From NCBI GenBank assembly GCA_933228895.1, contig OW121851.1, positions 114,907,271 through 114,971,270 of the forward strand: DNA of 64,000 bases, written 5' to 3'. Numbering within the stretch: the stretch's first letter is position 1; each line of letters begins with the position of its first letter. This stretch comes from Platycnemis pennipes (taxonomy: Eukaryota; Arthropoda; Insecta; Odonata; Platycnemididae). The notes under the pieces were generated by a model. It saw nothing but the letters and a program-made list of their open reading frames with translations. It had not been told where the DNA came from and ran no database searches. This document shows positions 48,280 to 60,677 of the stretch, in pieces. The translations under genes were made by a program, and so were the position numbers.

Positions 48280-51200
48280 ACGAGTTTACTCGCTTATCTC
48301 GCAGCGAATCTCTACATCTAGAGGTCGAGCCACCATCCGCAACCCGGTGGACGCACTCGGTGGCTTTAAGCTCGAGAATAATATAGAAAAAAATTTAAAA
48401 AAGTAAATAAAAATCAAACACTTGAATTACATCCGTTTGTTTCATTAATCAGTATTAATGTAATGACTGCCAGTTGATTTTCATGAAGGGGAAAACTTAT
48501 GTCATGAGGGCATCATGGTGTGAGAAGTCTTGATGTTGCTTTGCTCACGAATTGATTGAGGAAATAACGAATATTTGGTTCTTATCTCTTATCAAGAATA
48601 GTGGTGCTTATCTCTTTCATATCCTGGTGATCTTGTCAAATCCAACTTATTTATATCACGTTATTTCTATACACATCAGAGGAAAACATTTCTATTCAAA
48701 CCCGAAACAGTAAGGTTCAGCAGATCTTCCTCTTCTGCATCCTGCATCCCCTTCGACGTGAATAGCAACACTTTTCCACTTCATTGAGGCCCCAGGCACG
48801 GCTAATTACCCACACCACGGTGACAAGTCACCCTAAAAAATTGCTCCGCCCGCCCCCTGTATCCGAGGGGTAGACCCACCTGCTTCACTCCGCGGTAAAG
48901 CACGGGCAGCGGCCCATCCCAAACACACGAAGGGTCCCAGAACGGTGCCTTGGAGTCACCCTCCTCCTCTTCCCCCGCACTTCCCCAAGAAGGGATTTTG
49001 GAGCAAAATACAGTCTCCCCTCCCCCTTCTGCCACTCAGTCGCTCACCTAAAGATGAATACCGAGGGGGAAAATGGGAGCGAAGTTCACATTTCCCGAGA
49101 TATACAAGAGCAACACAGAGTCAGGCATAAGTAATATACAGTAATATACACATAAGTTCAGAATAGTTCAGATTTATTACATCGTTCATCCAGAATACAG
49201 TTTGCCATGCCGCAAAGAAAGATAAAACAAGATACATAGGAAAACATGTTAGTCCTTTCCTCCCTTTGATTACTAATTATATCCTTCCTATCATACAATA
49301 AACCATATGAAACAGCTTTGAGTATTTTAACAGCAACTGCATATATTAATTGCAAATTCATGATCACAACTTTCGCCGAAATTTTCTAAAAATACATGGC
49401 ATAAAAATATTTCAAAACCTTATAGTTCCGATACTAGACTTAAACTAATTGAGAATTAATCGCAGGATAAAGAGAACTTCGTTTCAAGGGGAATCGAAAG
49501 GACTGTTTTGAAACATTGCACATCCTTTATTCCTAGCCAAAAACTTTTAAACTTTTTCAACGCCATTCGTAGCCATACAAGCCAAACGACGGAAAATTAT
49601 AATCTGTCAATCTGTGCCAATTCTCTCTACCCAAGACGTCCTCGATGCGACAGCATTTCGAAAAAGAGTTTATTCATTCCCGCGAATAATTAAGCTTCAT
49701 TTCTCAAACCCATCGCTGTTAGCAAATTGAAGCAAACGAGAGCTGCATCCCCTTCTCCACCAACAAGGACACCTTTTGTGCATCAAGGGCAAGGTAGATC
49801 ATATCCAACGGGATACACACGGTAGTTACTTTTTGTGTTGGGTTATTATCTGATGAGCTATAATTGCTCCACCCGAGATTGAATCAATTTGGGCTCACGC
49901 TCACTTTCAATTTCTCATAAAAAAGGCATCTGACTTCAAAATTAACCGTAAAAACACAGAGGCAGAAACTGCCAATAATCCTCATACTATGGTAGCACTT
50001 CTAAAGTGAGTAGATGTTTTTAATTCTAAGAACTGAAACAACAACTGTTTCTAATCATTACTGAATGTTACATTTCATGAAAAGAGATGCCTATTTTGTT
50101 AAAAAGTTAAATGCATCGCGGGTTTAAGAGATATTAAGCCCTGATAAATTATTCTCTTCTGTATTGACCATGGACATCATATACGCCTTTTACACACCCA
50201 TAGTGCGCAAAAGGATAAAACGCAACATTTGTAAGTTTTCTTGGAATAAGTAACATACAAATTAGGTCCATTAATAAACAAAATTAACAATTTTTAAATT
50301 TATAAAATTTTACAGAGATTATTTTTTGGAAAAATAAAGGCGTTATAGTAGATAAACTATGGAGACAATTAAAAGGTTCAGAAAAATGGAGACAAATTTG
50401 TTTGATAATAATTATCATTTCGGGATCATTTGAAAGTTACACCAAAAAAGGTGAAAATCACTGGGACAATATTAGTTTCAAAAAAATATTTTTCCGTCCT
50501 TCACGGCAACTGAATGCCGCGCATTAAGTCGCAGAACGCACACATCAAAAAACTTCCGAGGGACCATAAAATGTCCCATTGGGCTCGGGAATGGCACGAA
50601 AAACACTTCATTAAAAGCAAGGTGAACCATCTCGGGAGACGAGGAGAAACTTAAAATTAACAGTTTGGGACAAAATGATGAGCCAAAAAATCGGGAGAAG
50701 CGGCAAATTATTTCAGGCCACGCTGCGAGAGATGGCGAGAGCAATGATAAAACTTTACAACCGCCATTCGGGACGATTCCCTAGAACCTGAGCCATTTTT
50801 TTTAGAGCGTAACGGAGATATTACAAATGCTAACATCGACAGAGAGCGCATTATTCACTCAATTCGGCTTCATTACCGCTCGGGGCCATATTGCGGAGAC
50901 GCACTCTCTGACGTGGCAAAATATGCGATCCGCCCACAGCGCACCACCTCCGTTGGAGGCCGAAGTAACCACTGTGCCGTAGCGCCTCAAAAAAATACAC
51001 TTCCTTTGAAGATATGGGAACGGGAAACAAAGGAATTATATCGCATAAGCATTAACAAAAAAATAATGTTACGCATATCCTGTCATGTTTTTCAATCGAT
51101 GAGAATTGGCATCATCCCAACATCAGATCATGGCCAACTAACCACTCGCTATCGCGATATCAGGTTACGTGGTTATGTGAGGCGCGTTTGTTTTATTTAT

Positions 51201-51325
51201 TATTAGTTTTTCCCAAATCGTTGCAAGGTTTAATATTCTCGGAAATTCAACAAGATTGGAGTGTATATACAGCTATGAGCATTTCTGGGTATCAAAGAGA
51301 CATCATAAAAAGGCCAAATTTATGC
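48280..51325. other. No gene recognised
   Basis: AT-rich sequence with a GC-richer patch at about 48780-49130, whose minus-strand frame (49035-48802, 77 aa) shows no domain and looks low-complexity. No splice-bounded exon of the Gr or MADF type was found. Confidence 0.4.
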
Positions 51326-51329
51326 GTTC

Positions 51330-51880
51330 AATTTTTTTCAAATTTCAGGAAAGTTGACGAAAATAGACAAAGAGATTTTGTAAAAAACTGGGTACAGAGA
51401 ACGATGGAGAAGGTAGGGTATGCAGGTAGAAGGACGGACGAGGACGTGCTGGAGATGGCAGAAGAGGAAACTAAGTTTATTGAGGAAATTAGAAGGAATA
51501 GGGACTGGATGGAGTAGGTAATGTGGTAATAAAGGTAGAGAGTGTTTTTTTTTTTTTTTTTTTTATTTACCATTACCGCCGAAAACAGCACATGTGGCCT
51601 TTACATCGGGGTATTAACAATGCAACATCAGACGAGCACACACGACCATGTCCTGAGTGGTGAAAAAACCCACTCAGGCGGGACTCGAACCCGCGACCCT
51701 CAGGTTAGCAGGCGAGGATTTAACCACACCGCCACCGGGGCCGGGACCGACGGGCGTCATAGAAAAAATTGTATTGGATATACGCGAAAGAGGAAGGATG
51801 ACGGGTAGCTTGCATGAAATAATGGAATGCACGAAGTATGATGAATTAAGAAGGAAATCATATGAAAAACAGGCATCGTG
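51330..51880 (+). mobile_element. LINE ORF2 C-terminus split by a SINE
   Basis: Left part (51345-51517): DEDVLEMAEEETKFIEEIRR then NRDW. Right part (51755-51880): VIEKIVLDIRERGRMTGSLH and CTKYDELRRKSYEKQ. Together they follow the order of the RTE/L2-like ORF2 end (T-N-E-E-V-L.., R-R-x-N-W, V-I-E-G.., the final D/E-L-K-R block). The intervening 51546-51752 is a SINE on the other strand. Confidence 0.65.
51546..51752 (-). mobile_element. tRNA-derived SINE with poly(A) tail
   Basis: Read on the minus strand: a head with GGTGGCGGTGTGGTTAAAT (A-box-like), CCTCGCCTGCTAACCTGAGG (looks like a tRNA-Ser anticodon arm with GCT) and GGTCGCGGGTTCGAGTCCCG (B-box), then about 130 bases of unrelated body and a run of about 20 A (T on + at 51546-51565). 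Acceptor-stem pairing is absent, so it is not a tRNA gene. No clear target duplication. Confidence 0.85.
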
Positions 51881-51884
51881 AGAA

Positions 51885-53955
51885 GTGTGAAATGTTCATG
51901 TAAACCTACATTATCCGGTAAATCTCAGTAATAATGCACTCGGGTAATTTAAGAGCATAAAATTGTTTACTTGCGAGCGGGGAGTGATTTTTCTCCCCCA
52001 TTTAAAAGAAGCCCACAGGGATGTCGCTCATAACACACGTCGGACAGGCAGTCTTCACATTAAAAGCCATCATCGGTTGGAGAGACCCACGCACGAGGCT
52101 CTAAATTAACGGCGCGCACATAACATTCGCGGCCCTTTGGCCGCCCGCGCAGAAGGATTTAAAATATCCAAAGAAATTCCACAAATATCACTGGAAGGAG
52201 AAAGAAAGAGAGAGAGGGCACTTTGTAATTCAATTTAGATCAAATGACCGGAAAACTAGGTCGCTCATTTCACTCCGTATACACGCTTCCAGGCTTGGGC
52301 TGATTTCAAACTGCGTTTGAAAGTGGGGAGACGGACTTGAACAGAAGATAAGGGGGCAATCTGAAACCTTCTCGGAAACATACAACTTTTCCCGAGTGGT
52401 TAGCGCGATTGATTTCAGTACCGTGGGAAGTAAGAGTTATAATTGGATTTATCAAAATTTTAATGGAACAAAAACTTAATTTCCGATTAAGGCCCGATAT
52501 ACTTCCTTTCCATTACGTTTATCGGGCGAGCAACAAAATCTAAATTCCAATAACACATTCGGCGCGATAATTACTCTCTTGCCGAAAGAATTCAACCGTC
52601 ACGTTACTCTCGGCCACCTCTCACCCTTCCAGCCGATTGGACGCCCACCTCTGATGCGGTTACAAGAAATCACCAGGCCATCTGACTGGTGCACCATCGA
52701 TCGGTGCGCGGGGTTGCACAAGGGTGCAACAACGAGGAAAGGCCGGCAATGGGCAGACATTAAATGTGCGGTAGATGCAGAAGTGAAATGTAATGTAGAA
52801 GTGAACTGATATGAAATCAATATCGGTTACTTGTCTCGTTTCGGGTGAAAGATGTTTCATTTTGTTCGGATAAAGCTACTCTGAACAAACATATTGCATT
52901 TTTTATTCGAGATTTACTTTTTCCCGCATCGATACTCGCTTTTTAAGTAAATAGGAAAAAATATTGTAATATATTTGTTTGGTCAAATTTTATCAAAGGT
53001 ATACCGGCAAAATAATGAAAACACTCCAATTTTTTATCACCTCTCGAATAGCAATCGTGGCTCGGCACGTCCACAGTTACCTTCTCAAGTTTATTAGTGA
53101 CGTTAAATTACGCACATAAATATACGACAGGTCGTTTTCGGTTCCGGGAGAAATGTGAATTTAATTTAAAAGTTTGAGTAATTACTTCAAACCAATAACA
53201 TAACTAAGGGAAATTTAACAATGGTGGTCATCGATGAGGCTTTTATTGATTATAAGTGACAAACTTTTAATCAAGTACCCCAACTAGTGCATTTAAGAGA
53301 TTCTCAAAGCCCGTTGCGATTTATGAGAGACCCTCAAGAGCCTATGCATTGTTTTACTTCCAAGAAATGAATATTTTCTGTATTTTAGCATCAAAAATGA
53401 ACGAAAAAAGATACGTCAGCCAAAGGAGGAATTACATCTCCAAGCTCGTCATATTACTAGTAAAAACACATTAATCTGCCAACGGCTCACGTGTTTTGGT
53501 GGAGCTCCCTCCCAAATGCGATACTCTTCTAGTCGTCTAATTATCAAGATGGATGGGAAATCATTATAATACGATACGTCAGGCCAACAGAGACGGGAGT
53601 AATTACCGCAGAACTATAAAAACCTACTCTCGGGAATCATACATAACTTATTATTACATCAAAACACTCCGAGTACTGCCCTCGGCTCCTAGCGTGACAG
53701 TCTTTGAGACTCGATTTCATCTCTCCCGTCTCACGATGCAGTTTAATAAAAGAGCGAGGCGGGCGAAACGTATATTTTTTTCAAAGAAAAGCCTCTCGAT
53801 TATCCAAGACGTTTATCTCGGGTCGGATCGAAGGCGCATTCAATTACTTCTCGACCTTGCGCGATGGTCAAGATGAGTGTCCACCACGCGGAGGGATGGT
53901 CAGTTGTTCAACGCACATGCTGAAGCGGATCAATAGGGCATCCTGCTCACCGCCG
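51885..53955. other. No gene recognised upstream of Gr-C
   Basis: Several GC-richer patches (about 52020-52160 and 52560-52800) with only short frames. No domain seen. The block GGATCAATAGGGCATC at 53926-53941, just before Gr-C, recurs before Gr-D at about 60643-60658 and marks their shared ancestry. Confidence 0.45.
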
Positions 53956-53960
53956 AGGAG

Positions 53961-55369
53961 ATGGAGTCGAGCGGTCGTAAGGAACGATGCCACCCCTACC
54001 GCGCCCTCAGTTGCCTCATGCTGTTCGGGAGGATGATGGGCCTCGGGACAATCCCCCTGGACAGAGAAGATACCATTGAGGACGTCCCAAGATCACTGAT
54101 ACTTTACAGCGCCGCCATCTGCGTTATCTGTCTCGTCATGTTGTTCATCTCCCTCGCCTTCATGTTCGAGACGGGGAAGGTGGTCGCTCTGAAGGAGAAG
54201 GAGAAAGTATTCAACCTCTACATTCTGTTGACCGGCTGGACCTCGTGCGCTCTCACCGCAATCGAGTGCCAAATAAACTTCCTCTTCCGCAGGAGGAGGA
54301 TTCATGAATTACTGGTGAGGATCGCCGATGTGCCCATGGCTGACGATGGCAACAAGATTGCCCGTTTAACCCGAACGAAGATCATCATCAACTGCCTCTA
54401 CATAATTGCACTCGTGGCCCTTATATCTTACGGGAGCCTGAGGCGAGAGATACCACTCGAACTCACCGCGACGCTGTCATCAGGGGTGTACTTGATGGAA
54501 GCCATGATATGCCGCCTCACAATGGTCACCATTTTACGGATCATACGCAGTCAGTTCAAAGGCATCAAGGTTCAGATTCAGGACATCGCTGAAGACAAAA
54601 CGTGGGCAACAGCGGTCGCAAACGATTCCACTTCAGGTTCAGACAAGATCCTAGCCCATACTGTCGTTGCACCTTGCATCAGCGATGCTGCGGCGAGCAA
54701 GGTGAGGAAAACATCGTGACCCCCAAACGAAATCACGCAGTGTCATCACTAACAATAGCATTTAAGTTTTGTACTCTACGCCAATCAGTAGTCACTGGAA
54801 GTCATCCATTCACAGCGATTTTACAAAATTTTAGAAATGATGTGAATCACGCAAGCTTTCCAATAAATTCATCATTATTCGAAACAATTTTTAATAACCT
54901 AATTTCAAATTTACTCTACTTCCTCTTCAAAATCATACAAAATATCAGTGGTAAAATTCGCAATATCTCGCTGTTTTTATGCTTTAACATCAATTTCAAA
55001 CCATCGTCTAAAATCCGGAAAATTTGGCGTAAAATCACAATCGTGTTCCTTTCAATCTACTCTGGATATAAACCGACGACTGAAACTGATTCTGACCATC
55101 CCTAGGTGAAGAGTCTGGCGTTCGACCACTTCCAACTCACGGAATACTGCTCCCAATGGTGTTCGCTGTTCGGCGTCAACTGCGTGATGATCTCCGTGAA
55201 CACTTTCTTCGCCGTGATTTGTTTCGTGTACATGACGTTCGGAAATCCTCTCAACTTGATCCACTTGAAACATTTGGAAATTGAAATTGTGTGCGCGTTC
55301 GGCTGGACTCTGTTCACGGTGGTGTCTTTCGTGACCGTCGTTCACAGTTGCTCAGCAGCATCTGCCGAG
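53961..55369 (+). CDS. Gustatory receptor gene Gr-C, 5' two exons; 3' exons not found
   Basis: Insect gustatory receptor, partial. Exon 53961-54701 (residues 1-247) begins after an in-frame TAG and carries LSCLMLFGRMMGLGTIPLD, membrane segments near 46-70, 84-104 and 143-160, and MICRLTMVTILRIIRSQFKG. Donor AAG|GTGAGG, intron of 404 bases, acceptor CCATCCCTAG. Exon 55106-55369 (248-335) reads VKSLAFDHFQLTEYCSQWCS, then a TM5-TM6 stretch, and ends HSCSAASAE at GTGAGT. This phase-0 donor is at the same protein position as the exon 1 donors of Gr-A (HMTTRQ) and Gr-B (HSTAQA). The 404-base intron is absent from the other two. No 69-bp exon, FTACGFF-type exon or TYLVILIQF-type exon could be found before Gr-D. 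Either transposons destroyed them, or they lie beyond the window. Confidence 0.85.
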
Positions 55370-55382
55370 GTGAGTGTAGTAC

Positions 55383-55520
55383 TAGCATAAGTCGTGCAGG
55401 GGTTCAAATCCCATACCCACCATTCAACTCCCCAGGTTTATATTCGAGTAGTAGTATTAATAGCTAGTATTTTTAAGGGGTTCGTCGATGTCAGGGTCAT
55501 TAGCACCACATGTACCATGG
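55383..55520 (-). repeat. SINE-like and LINE 3'-end scraps
   Basis: On the + strand, 55395-55425 contains GGGGTTCAAATCCCATACCC, a tRNA B-box-like block. 55476-55510 is the I-like LINE 3' signature on the minus strand (+ reads GGGGTTCGTCGATGTCAGGG then TCATTAGCACCAC). Both are too short to define elements. They begin right after the Gr-C donor. Confidence 0.45.
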
Positions 55521-56140
55521 AGTCTATTCGATTTCATTTTATTAGTTGACATCGCACTAGAATGTTTCAAAATAACTACTTGCAAGAAAGAAAATTTATA
55601 GTCATATATTAAACATAAACCGTTTCGTATAAAATATACGACGTTATTGGCACAAAAGGTATTCCTCTCCAGTATTCCAGCCGGCTTTAAATATTCATGT
55701 TCCTTTTTATTAAATTTCAAAACATTTTCTTGTATTCACACTGCCCAATAAATGAAATGCCACAAGCCAAATTTTTCGGCTTATTCATAATTTGTCTATC
55801 AATATTGTTAATTCTCCCAGCAACCAAACGCTAACGACCTAAATACTCTGATTTGTAGTTAGATTAAAAATCTCCAGTGATCTATGAACAATATAATTTC
55901 CACTTTATCGTTTTTCTGAATGTTTTCTTCTTTATTCTCGAAACCTTAAGTACTAGTAGGTTTACGCTGTGTTGATAGTTAAAACATAACCATGCTTCTT
56001 TCAATGTGATAATGTGTTATATGATTATCAACTGGGGAGGATGAAAGACATTGGTATTCTCTAGATGTATTCAATGAATAGAGTTAGTCGTCACTTTTTG
56101 GAAGTTGCGACAGTTGATCATGATAAAAACACAGGTAAAA

Positions 56141-57405
56141 TTTCACAATACATTTAATTTACGGTCGATTTCGACGCTTGCAGCGTCATTTTCAAGGTAC
56201 AAGACATAGAAAAAAACTCAAAACCCTGTTTATATAGTCATTCCGGGCACGGGAATAGAGGGAAGATTGAGTTAGGAAGGGGGAGGGGTTGGAGAGATAT
56301 GGGGGAAGGTCAGTTTGTGGAGTTCGTGTCATGGTGTAAAATAGTTAGAAACATCTGTGAACCTTTAAATTCAGTTATATCGTTTAAAGTTTTTAAATTG
56401 GTGACAATGGTTGACTAGTTATCTTAAACATTTCTAAAAATATATTTAGCAGTTTTTTCCTAAAACATGCAAAACTTCAAATTTTATATACCATTCAAGA
56501 CCAGTTTTTGTTATGTTTCGCGAAGTGTGACTTAGTCTTCAGTTTTGACATTTCTCAAATGCTCATTTGGTTCTGATATTGAATATCTGATCTGCCTGTT
56601 TGACCACTTAAAACCCGCCACAGTCCCCACATATGAGTATATACATTCCACTTTTGTCTTCGATTACCACTTTTGCCATTTGAGTTGAAGAGAAGTTTTC
56701 CTATTGAGATAGGGGAATAAAAATACAAACTTTTCTCAGGGAATGTGTTTAGCTATACCTTAGAAATTCTCTTTATGAAAAAGTAGCTTGAACCACTTTT
56801 TAAGTTTATCACTTTCGATCACTCTTAAGGTGGTTAGTGCTTCACTTATATTGTGGGTGACTTTTTTGTGCAGCAATTTTTGGACCAGATGTCCCTCGTA
56901 TTCGTTTTTTTCGCTACCTTTAATAAGATTCTTCGTTCTCTGGTGAAGTGCGTTATGCTTAGGGGATTGAAACTAGTCTATGGAGCATGTAATTTACTGT
57001 AGAAAGTTTTTTGGGGAGAGAGTGCTGGGAGTCGGCGGTGATAATGACATTAGAAAAGGTGTTTTTTCGGTGCATCGTTAATTGGTGTTTCGCTTCAAAG
57101 AGGAAGATAGCCAAGTCCAGGAGATTGATTGAGTTACTTACAAACTCCATAATGTATTTAATGGAGATATGAATGGAGATGAGTAGATCTAGGAACGATC
57201 CTCTCTCTCTGGTACCCCATTCCAGTCATGAATTCCACAAACTAACCTTCTCCAGAAATTTCCCTCCACAAACTCAATCCTTCCTCTATTCCCCCTTCCG
57301 TAACTATGAATGGCTACATTAGCAGTGTTTTGAGTCGTTTTCTGTCTTGTACCTTGAATGACGCTGAACGTCTCGAAATCGATCCTAAATTAAATTCCAT
57401 TGCGG
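56141..57405 (-). mobile_element. Penelope-like element remnant with RT and inverted terminal tails
   Basis: The minus-strand frame 57150-56959 reads MEFVSNSINLLDLAIFLFEA, KHQLTMHRKNTFSNVIITAD and a block ending NYMLHRLVS, the late RT blocks of Penelope-like elements (N-F-L-D-L-x-I, Y-R-K-x-T, H-R-L). Stops and frameshifts follow. Arms of about 190 bases at 56141-56335 and 57216-57405 are imperfect inverted copies. On the minus strand the left arm reads TTGAAAATGACGCTGCAAGC then GTCGAAATCG; the right arm on + reads TTGAATGACGCTGAACGTC then TCGAAATCG. Both have a GACG helix and GAAA. The element lies between Gr-C and Gr-D. Confidence 0.8.
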
Positions 57406-57777
57406 AATAGTACTAAGTGTTTTCATCATATCCAAATTCTAGATATAGTCTGGCGTCCAACCACCAAGCCATTCGATATTATTTTATTGTCATTTTAGTG
57501 AAGTTTGAAAAAGTGGCTGGGTATCTTTTAGCAGTCCACATTCGACTTTACACTCATGTGACTTCCCATACGGCAACAAAAACTAAATGACCTCAACTGA
57601 ATGTTCAGGTATTAAATTTGCATAGCATTATTGAAGGTATCATTCCTCCTGCTAAGCCGCAAGCGGCGCCAGTAAGGTTTGGATTGCTAAATCGATATTT
57701 TATACCGTCGAACAATACGGGAAAAACTGACGTGAAGTAAAATAAAGACATTTATTCATGAACTAAACTTGAACCTC

Positions 57778-58792
57778 GTAGTAGTACTAGTTGCTGTAAG
57801 GGTGCGTCGACAGCTGAGGTCATTCTGCACCGCTTGCTAACCTTTTTGGTAATATATTTTACATATATCTTAAAATTTACCTTTCAGGGTTTAAAATTCC
57901 GGAATATGTGGAATATGAAACTGAGAAATTAGACGAAAATTTATTATTTTAAAAATGATGATTATATTTTATTTATAAGGCTGTTGCGTCGTAAAAGACT
58001 TATGACTTTGTTATTTCGTCAGAATTATCTCTTAGGATCCGAATATCCTAAGTCTCTCAGGAAGTTTAGGTTTTCACGACCAGTCAGATTCACTGAACAC
58101 TCAGTGGGGATGTGCCTAATTGCAAGGGAAGAGTCGCAATCATCACAACTACGCTGCATTTTCTCGTTCATAAACAGGTACGAGTGCGTTAGGATACAAT
58201 GCCTTGTGATGGCAACTCCTCCCTGCGAACATTCCGGACAGAAGTGGCCCACGCTGACACAACGGATTTTATTGCTCAAGAGTTTATTGTTAGTGGTGCT
58301 TTCCAAGAAATACATCCACTTTTTCAATGCTACGCTCCTTAACAGACCTACAGTCCACTGCGGGTACACTTGTAGGTTTTCACTGGGATTGATCAATGCA
58401 TCTTTAGCTGCGCCGGTGGCCATCCTGGCCACCTGAATGTCCTGGTACCCACACGATGGCTAAGGAAATCCCCTTCTTGGATAGGTATAGGATACTGGAT
58501 TGTATATCCTGGGCAATGGGGTGAGTAGGCGAGTAAACGGATATGGACGGAAGGGCGCTATAAGAGTCGGAGCAAATAAGAAATGAGGCATAGCTGCATT
58601 TGATCTTTCCTAGGGCTAACTTTATAGCAGTGTGTACCGCAGTGGAAACCGAGCAGTATGGGTGAAGTTTGGCCTTGATGACTCTGTGATATGTGGAGAC
58701 GATGGCGCACCCGCACGAATTGGCTGTCTTCGACCCGTCATTGTACAGCGGGGTTTTGTTCGGATGGTTATCCAGAACTTCAGCGAATAAAA
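57778..58792 (-). mobile_element. I-like LINE copy with 9-bp target duplication
   Basis: Flanked by TTGAACCTC at 57769-57777 and 58793-58801. Minus strand: RNase H remnant from about 58760 (SCGCAIVSTYH, ICSDSYSALPSIS, VWVPGH), then 58432-58025 with the Cys-His knuckle (SCDDCDSSLAIRH), then the 3' UTR ending GTCGACGCACCCTTACAGC and a TACTAC tail. It is 5'-truncated and has frameshifts, so it is older than the copy at 45204-46719. Confidence 0.88.
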
Positions 58793-58804
58793 TTGAACCT
58801 CAAA

Positions 58805-60677
58805 AACGCTAGTGGTGCAAGAGTAAACAAAGAGTATGAGGAGACTGAAAATTAGAATAAAACCTACTTTACAACCTACGGAAGTTATTAACAGCGCGTG
58901 CATGGGATAACTTTGACAGATACAGCTAGGTTTGAAAATTTCATAAGACAATTAATGCGTGCACTTCAGGGTACAGTGAAAAATATTAAATTAAGATTAT
59001 TGTTATTATTAGACTTTCCTTCCAATTAAAATCTAAATGAAAGTTGAAACTATACAGTTTCTCTAACCCAGATTATTATATGTGATGGAAAAATAAAGCA
59101 TGTCCCGTTTCAAAAATAATTTTGGGCAACTTATTGTAATTATTTGTTTTCTCCTCGATATCCCAATTCATCTTCAAGCCTAAGAAGAAATAAATCAGTA
59201 GTATGTCATGCAGTCATGCTTGTAGTTGCTGGCCTCTGTAATAATAATTTACCTCCTGTCTAGTACTACCGTTCATTAAAAAGGATGTACTAACAATCAT
59301 AAGCTTAGGATTCTGGATCACCCTAGACAGCATCTGTAGATCGGTTAAATACGAGTTGGAATTAAAGAAGGTATTTCCGATCTTTTCAAAATTTTGCATG
59401 AAATTTTCGTTTTTCACGGTTTAAAAATTTTTCCTTTGCTTGAAATGTGGGAAATTTGTACCCCGGTGAGCTGTTTTCATCGCTCAAAGGTGAAAGCTTT
59501 GATCTTGGCCATTTTCGTTACAGCTATACACTAATAAGCTTATTTGATGATTGTGAAATTTTAAACAAATTGGACTTTGTTTGGTGATAAGTGTACATAT
59601 TGTATGTTAAATATACTTAGTGTTTAGGAAGTGGCAATGTTTGCTGCCTCCGATTATGCATTCCTAAATGATTAGAGACTAAATTTAAAGATCCTGCACT
59701 ATCAAAATTGCATTTCTTTCAGTGAGAAAACCACAAAGGCCGGAAGGACTACGCATTAAGGGGCCTGAATACGCCCCATAAGCTTTAGTCACGCCAATTG
59801 CAATTTCCTTACATTAACACAATGCAATAATAACGGTGATAGTTTATGAACCTCAGGTATGTATAATAAATCTACACTTGTTCCAAAAAATTAATTAGAA
59901 GCTTTTTATTGCCTCAAAGGAATGTTTCTGAAAATTGGCTTCCCTTAATAACAAACGCAATATTGGATTAAAAACAAATTGACATAACCCAATATAGCTG
60001 AAATTATCTACAATTTCAAATATACATTCCACAAATTTTCTAATAAAACGTTAATTACAAAGATCAAACTACTAAATCATTTTCTAGCCAACAGACTAAA
60101 ATTCATTATTAATGCGTAACTTATTGACGAAGAAATTTTGAGAGAATAACAACAAAATATATTTTCCGCATGCATATAATTTTAAAATATATTCTCTTTC
60201 TGATGTTCCGACTGGTTCAGATCGAAATAATTTGCGTGGAAGATGCACCCATGAGTAACTTCATGAGTAATGAGTGAATAGAGTGGTACACAAGAGGGGT
60301 GGTCATCAGGTTGTTCTCACGTGACACGATACGACATATCAATAAAGACTGAAGCAAATAACACGCTATCATGACAGATGTGTCCGAAAACTGTGTAATA
60401 TTCTGTTTTACGAGTGTCCCTCACCTTGTTGCGTGACTGTCAACACGAGCTCAATCCCAATCCACCCCTCTTCCCAAATTCTTGAGTATGGCGCCGTATG
60501 TAAACTACTTTCAAAAATTACTTCTCGAATATGATGAAGATTATCTCAGGTCTCATCAGAATTAACTTCATGGCCGCAAATTGGACGCCACAATGAACGT
60601 CCACAAAGCTAAGGGAAAGTTTGGTATCACTCCTACCAAATGGGATCAATAGGGCATCAAGCCATACCACTACAGAG
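58805..60677. other. No gene recognised between LINE and Gr-D
   Basis: AT-rich sequence. I looked here for missing Gr-C 3' exons and found none. A TTTCTTTCAG at 59711-59720 is followed by TGA in the needed frame, so it is not usable as the expected exon. Confidence 0.5.

Noticed and set aside
51680..51752. Possible tRNA-Ser gene
   Set aside because: A- and B-box-like blocks exist but the acceptor stem does not pair and a SINE body with poly(A) follows.
54602..55105. 167-codon frame between the Gr-C exons
   Set aside because: It is the Gr-C exon in a second frame followed by intron 54702-55105, whose donor and acceptor give a clean phase-0 join.
59711..59790. Candidate 3' exon for Gr-C after TTTCTTTCAG
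   Set aside because: The first codon in the required phase is TGA and the sequence lacks the A-x-x-T pattern.
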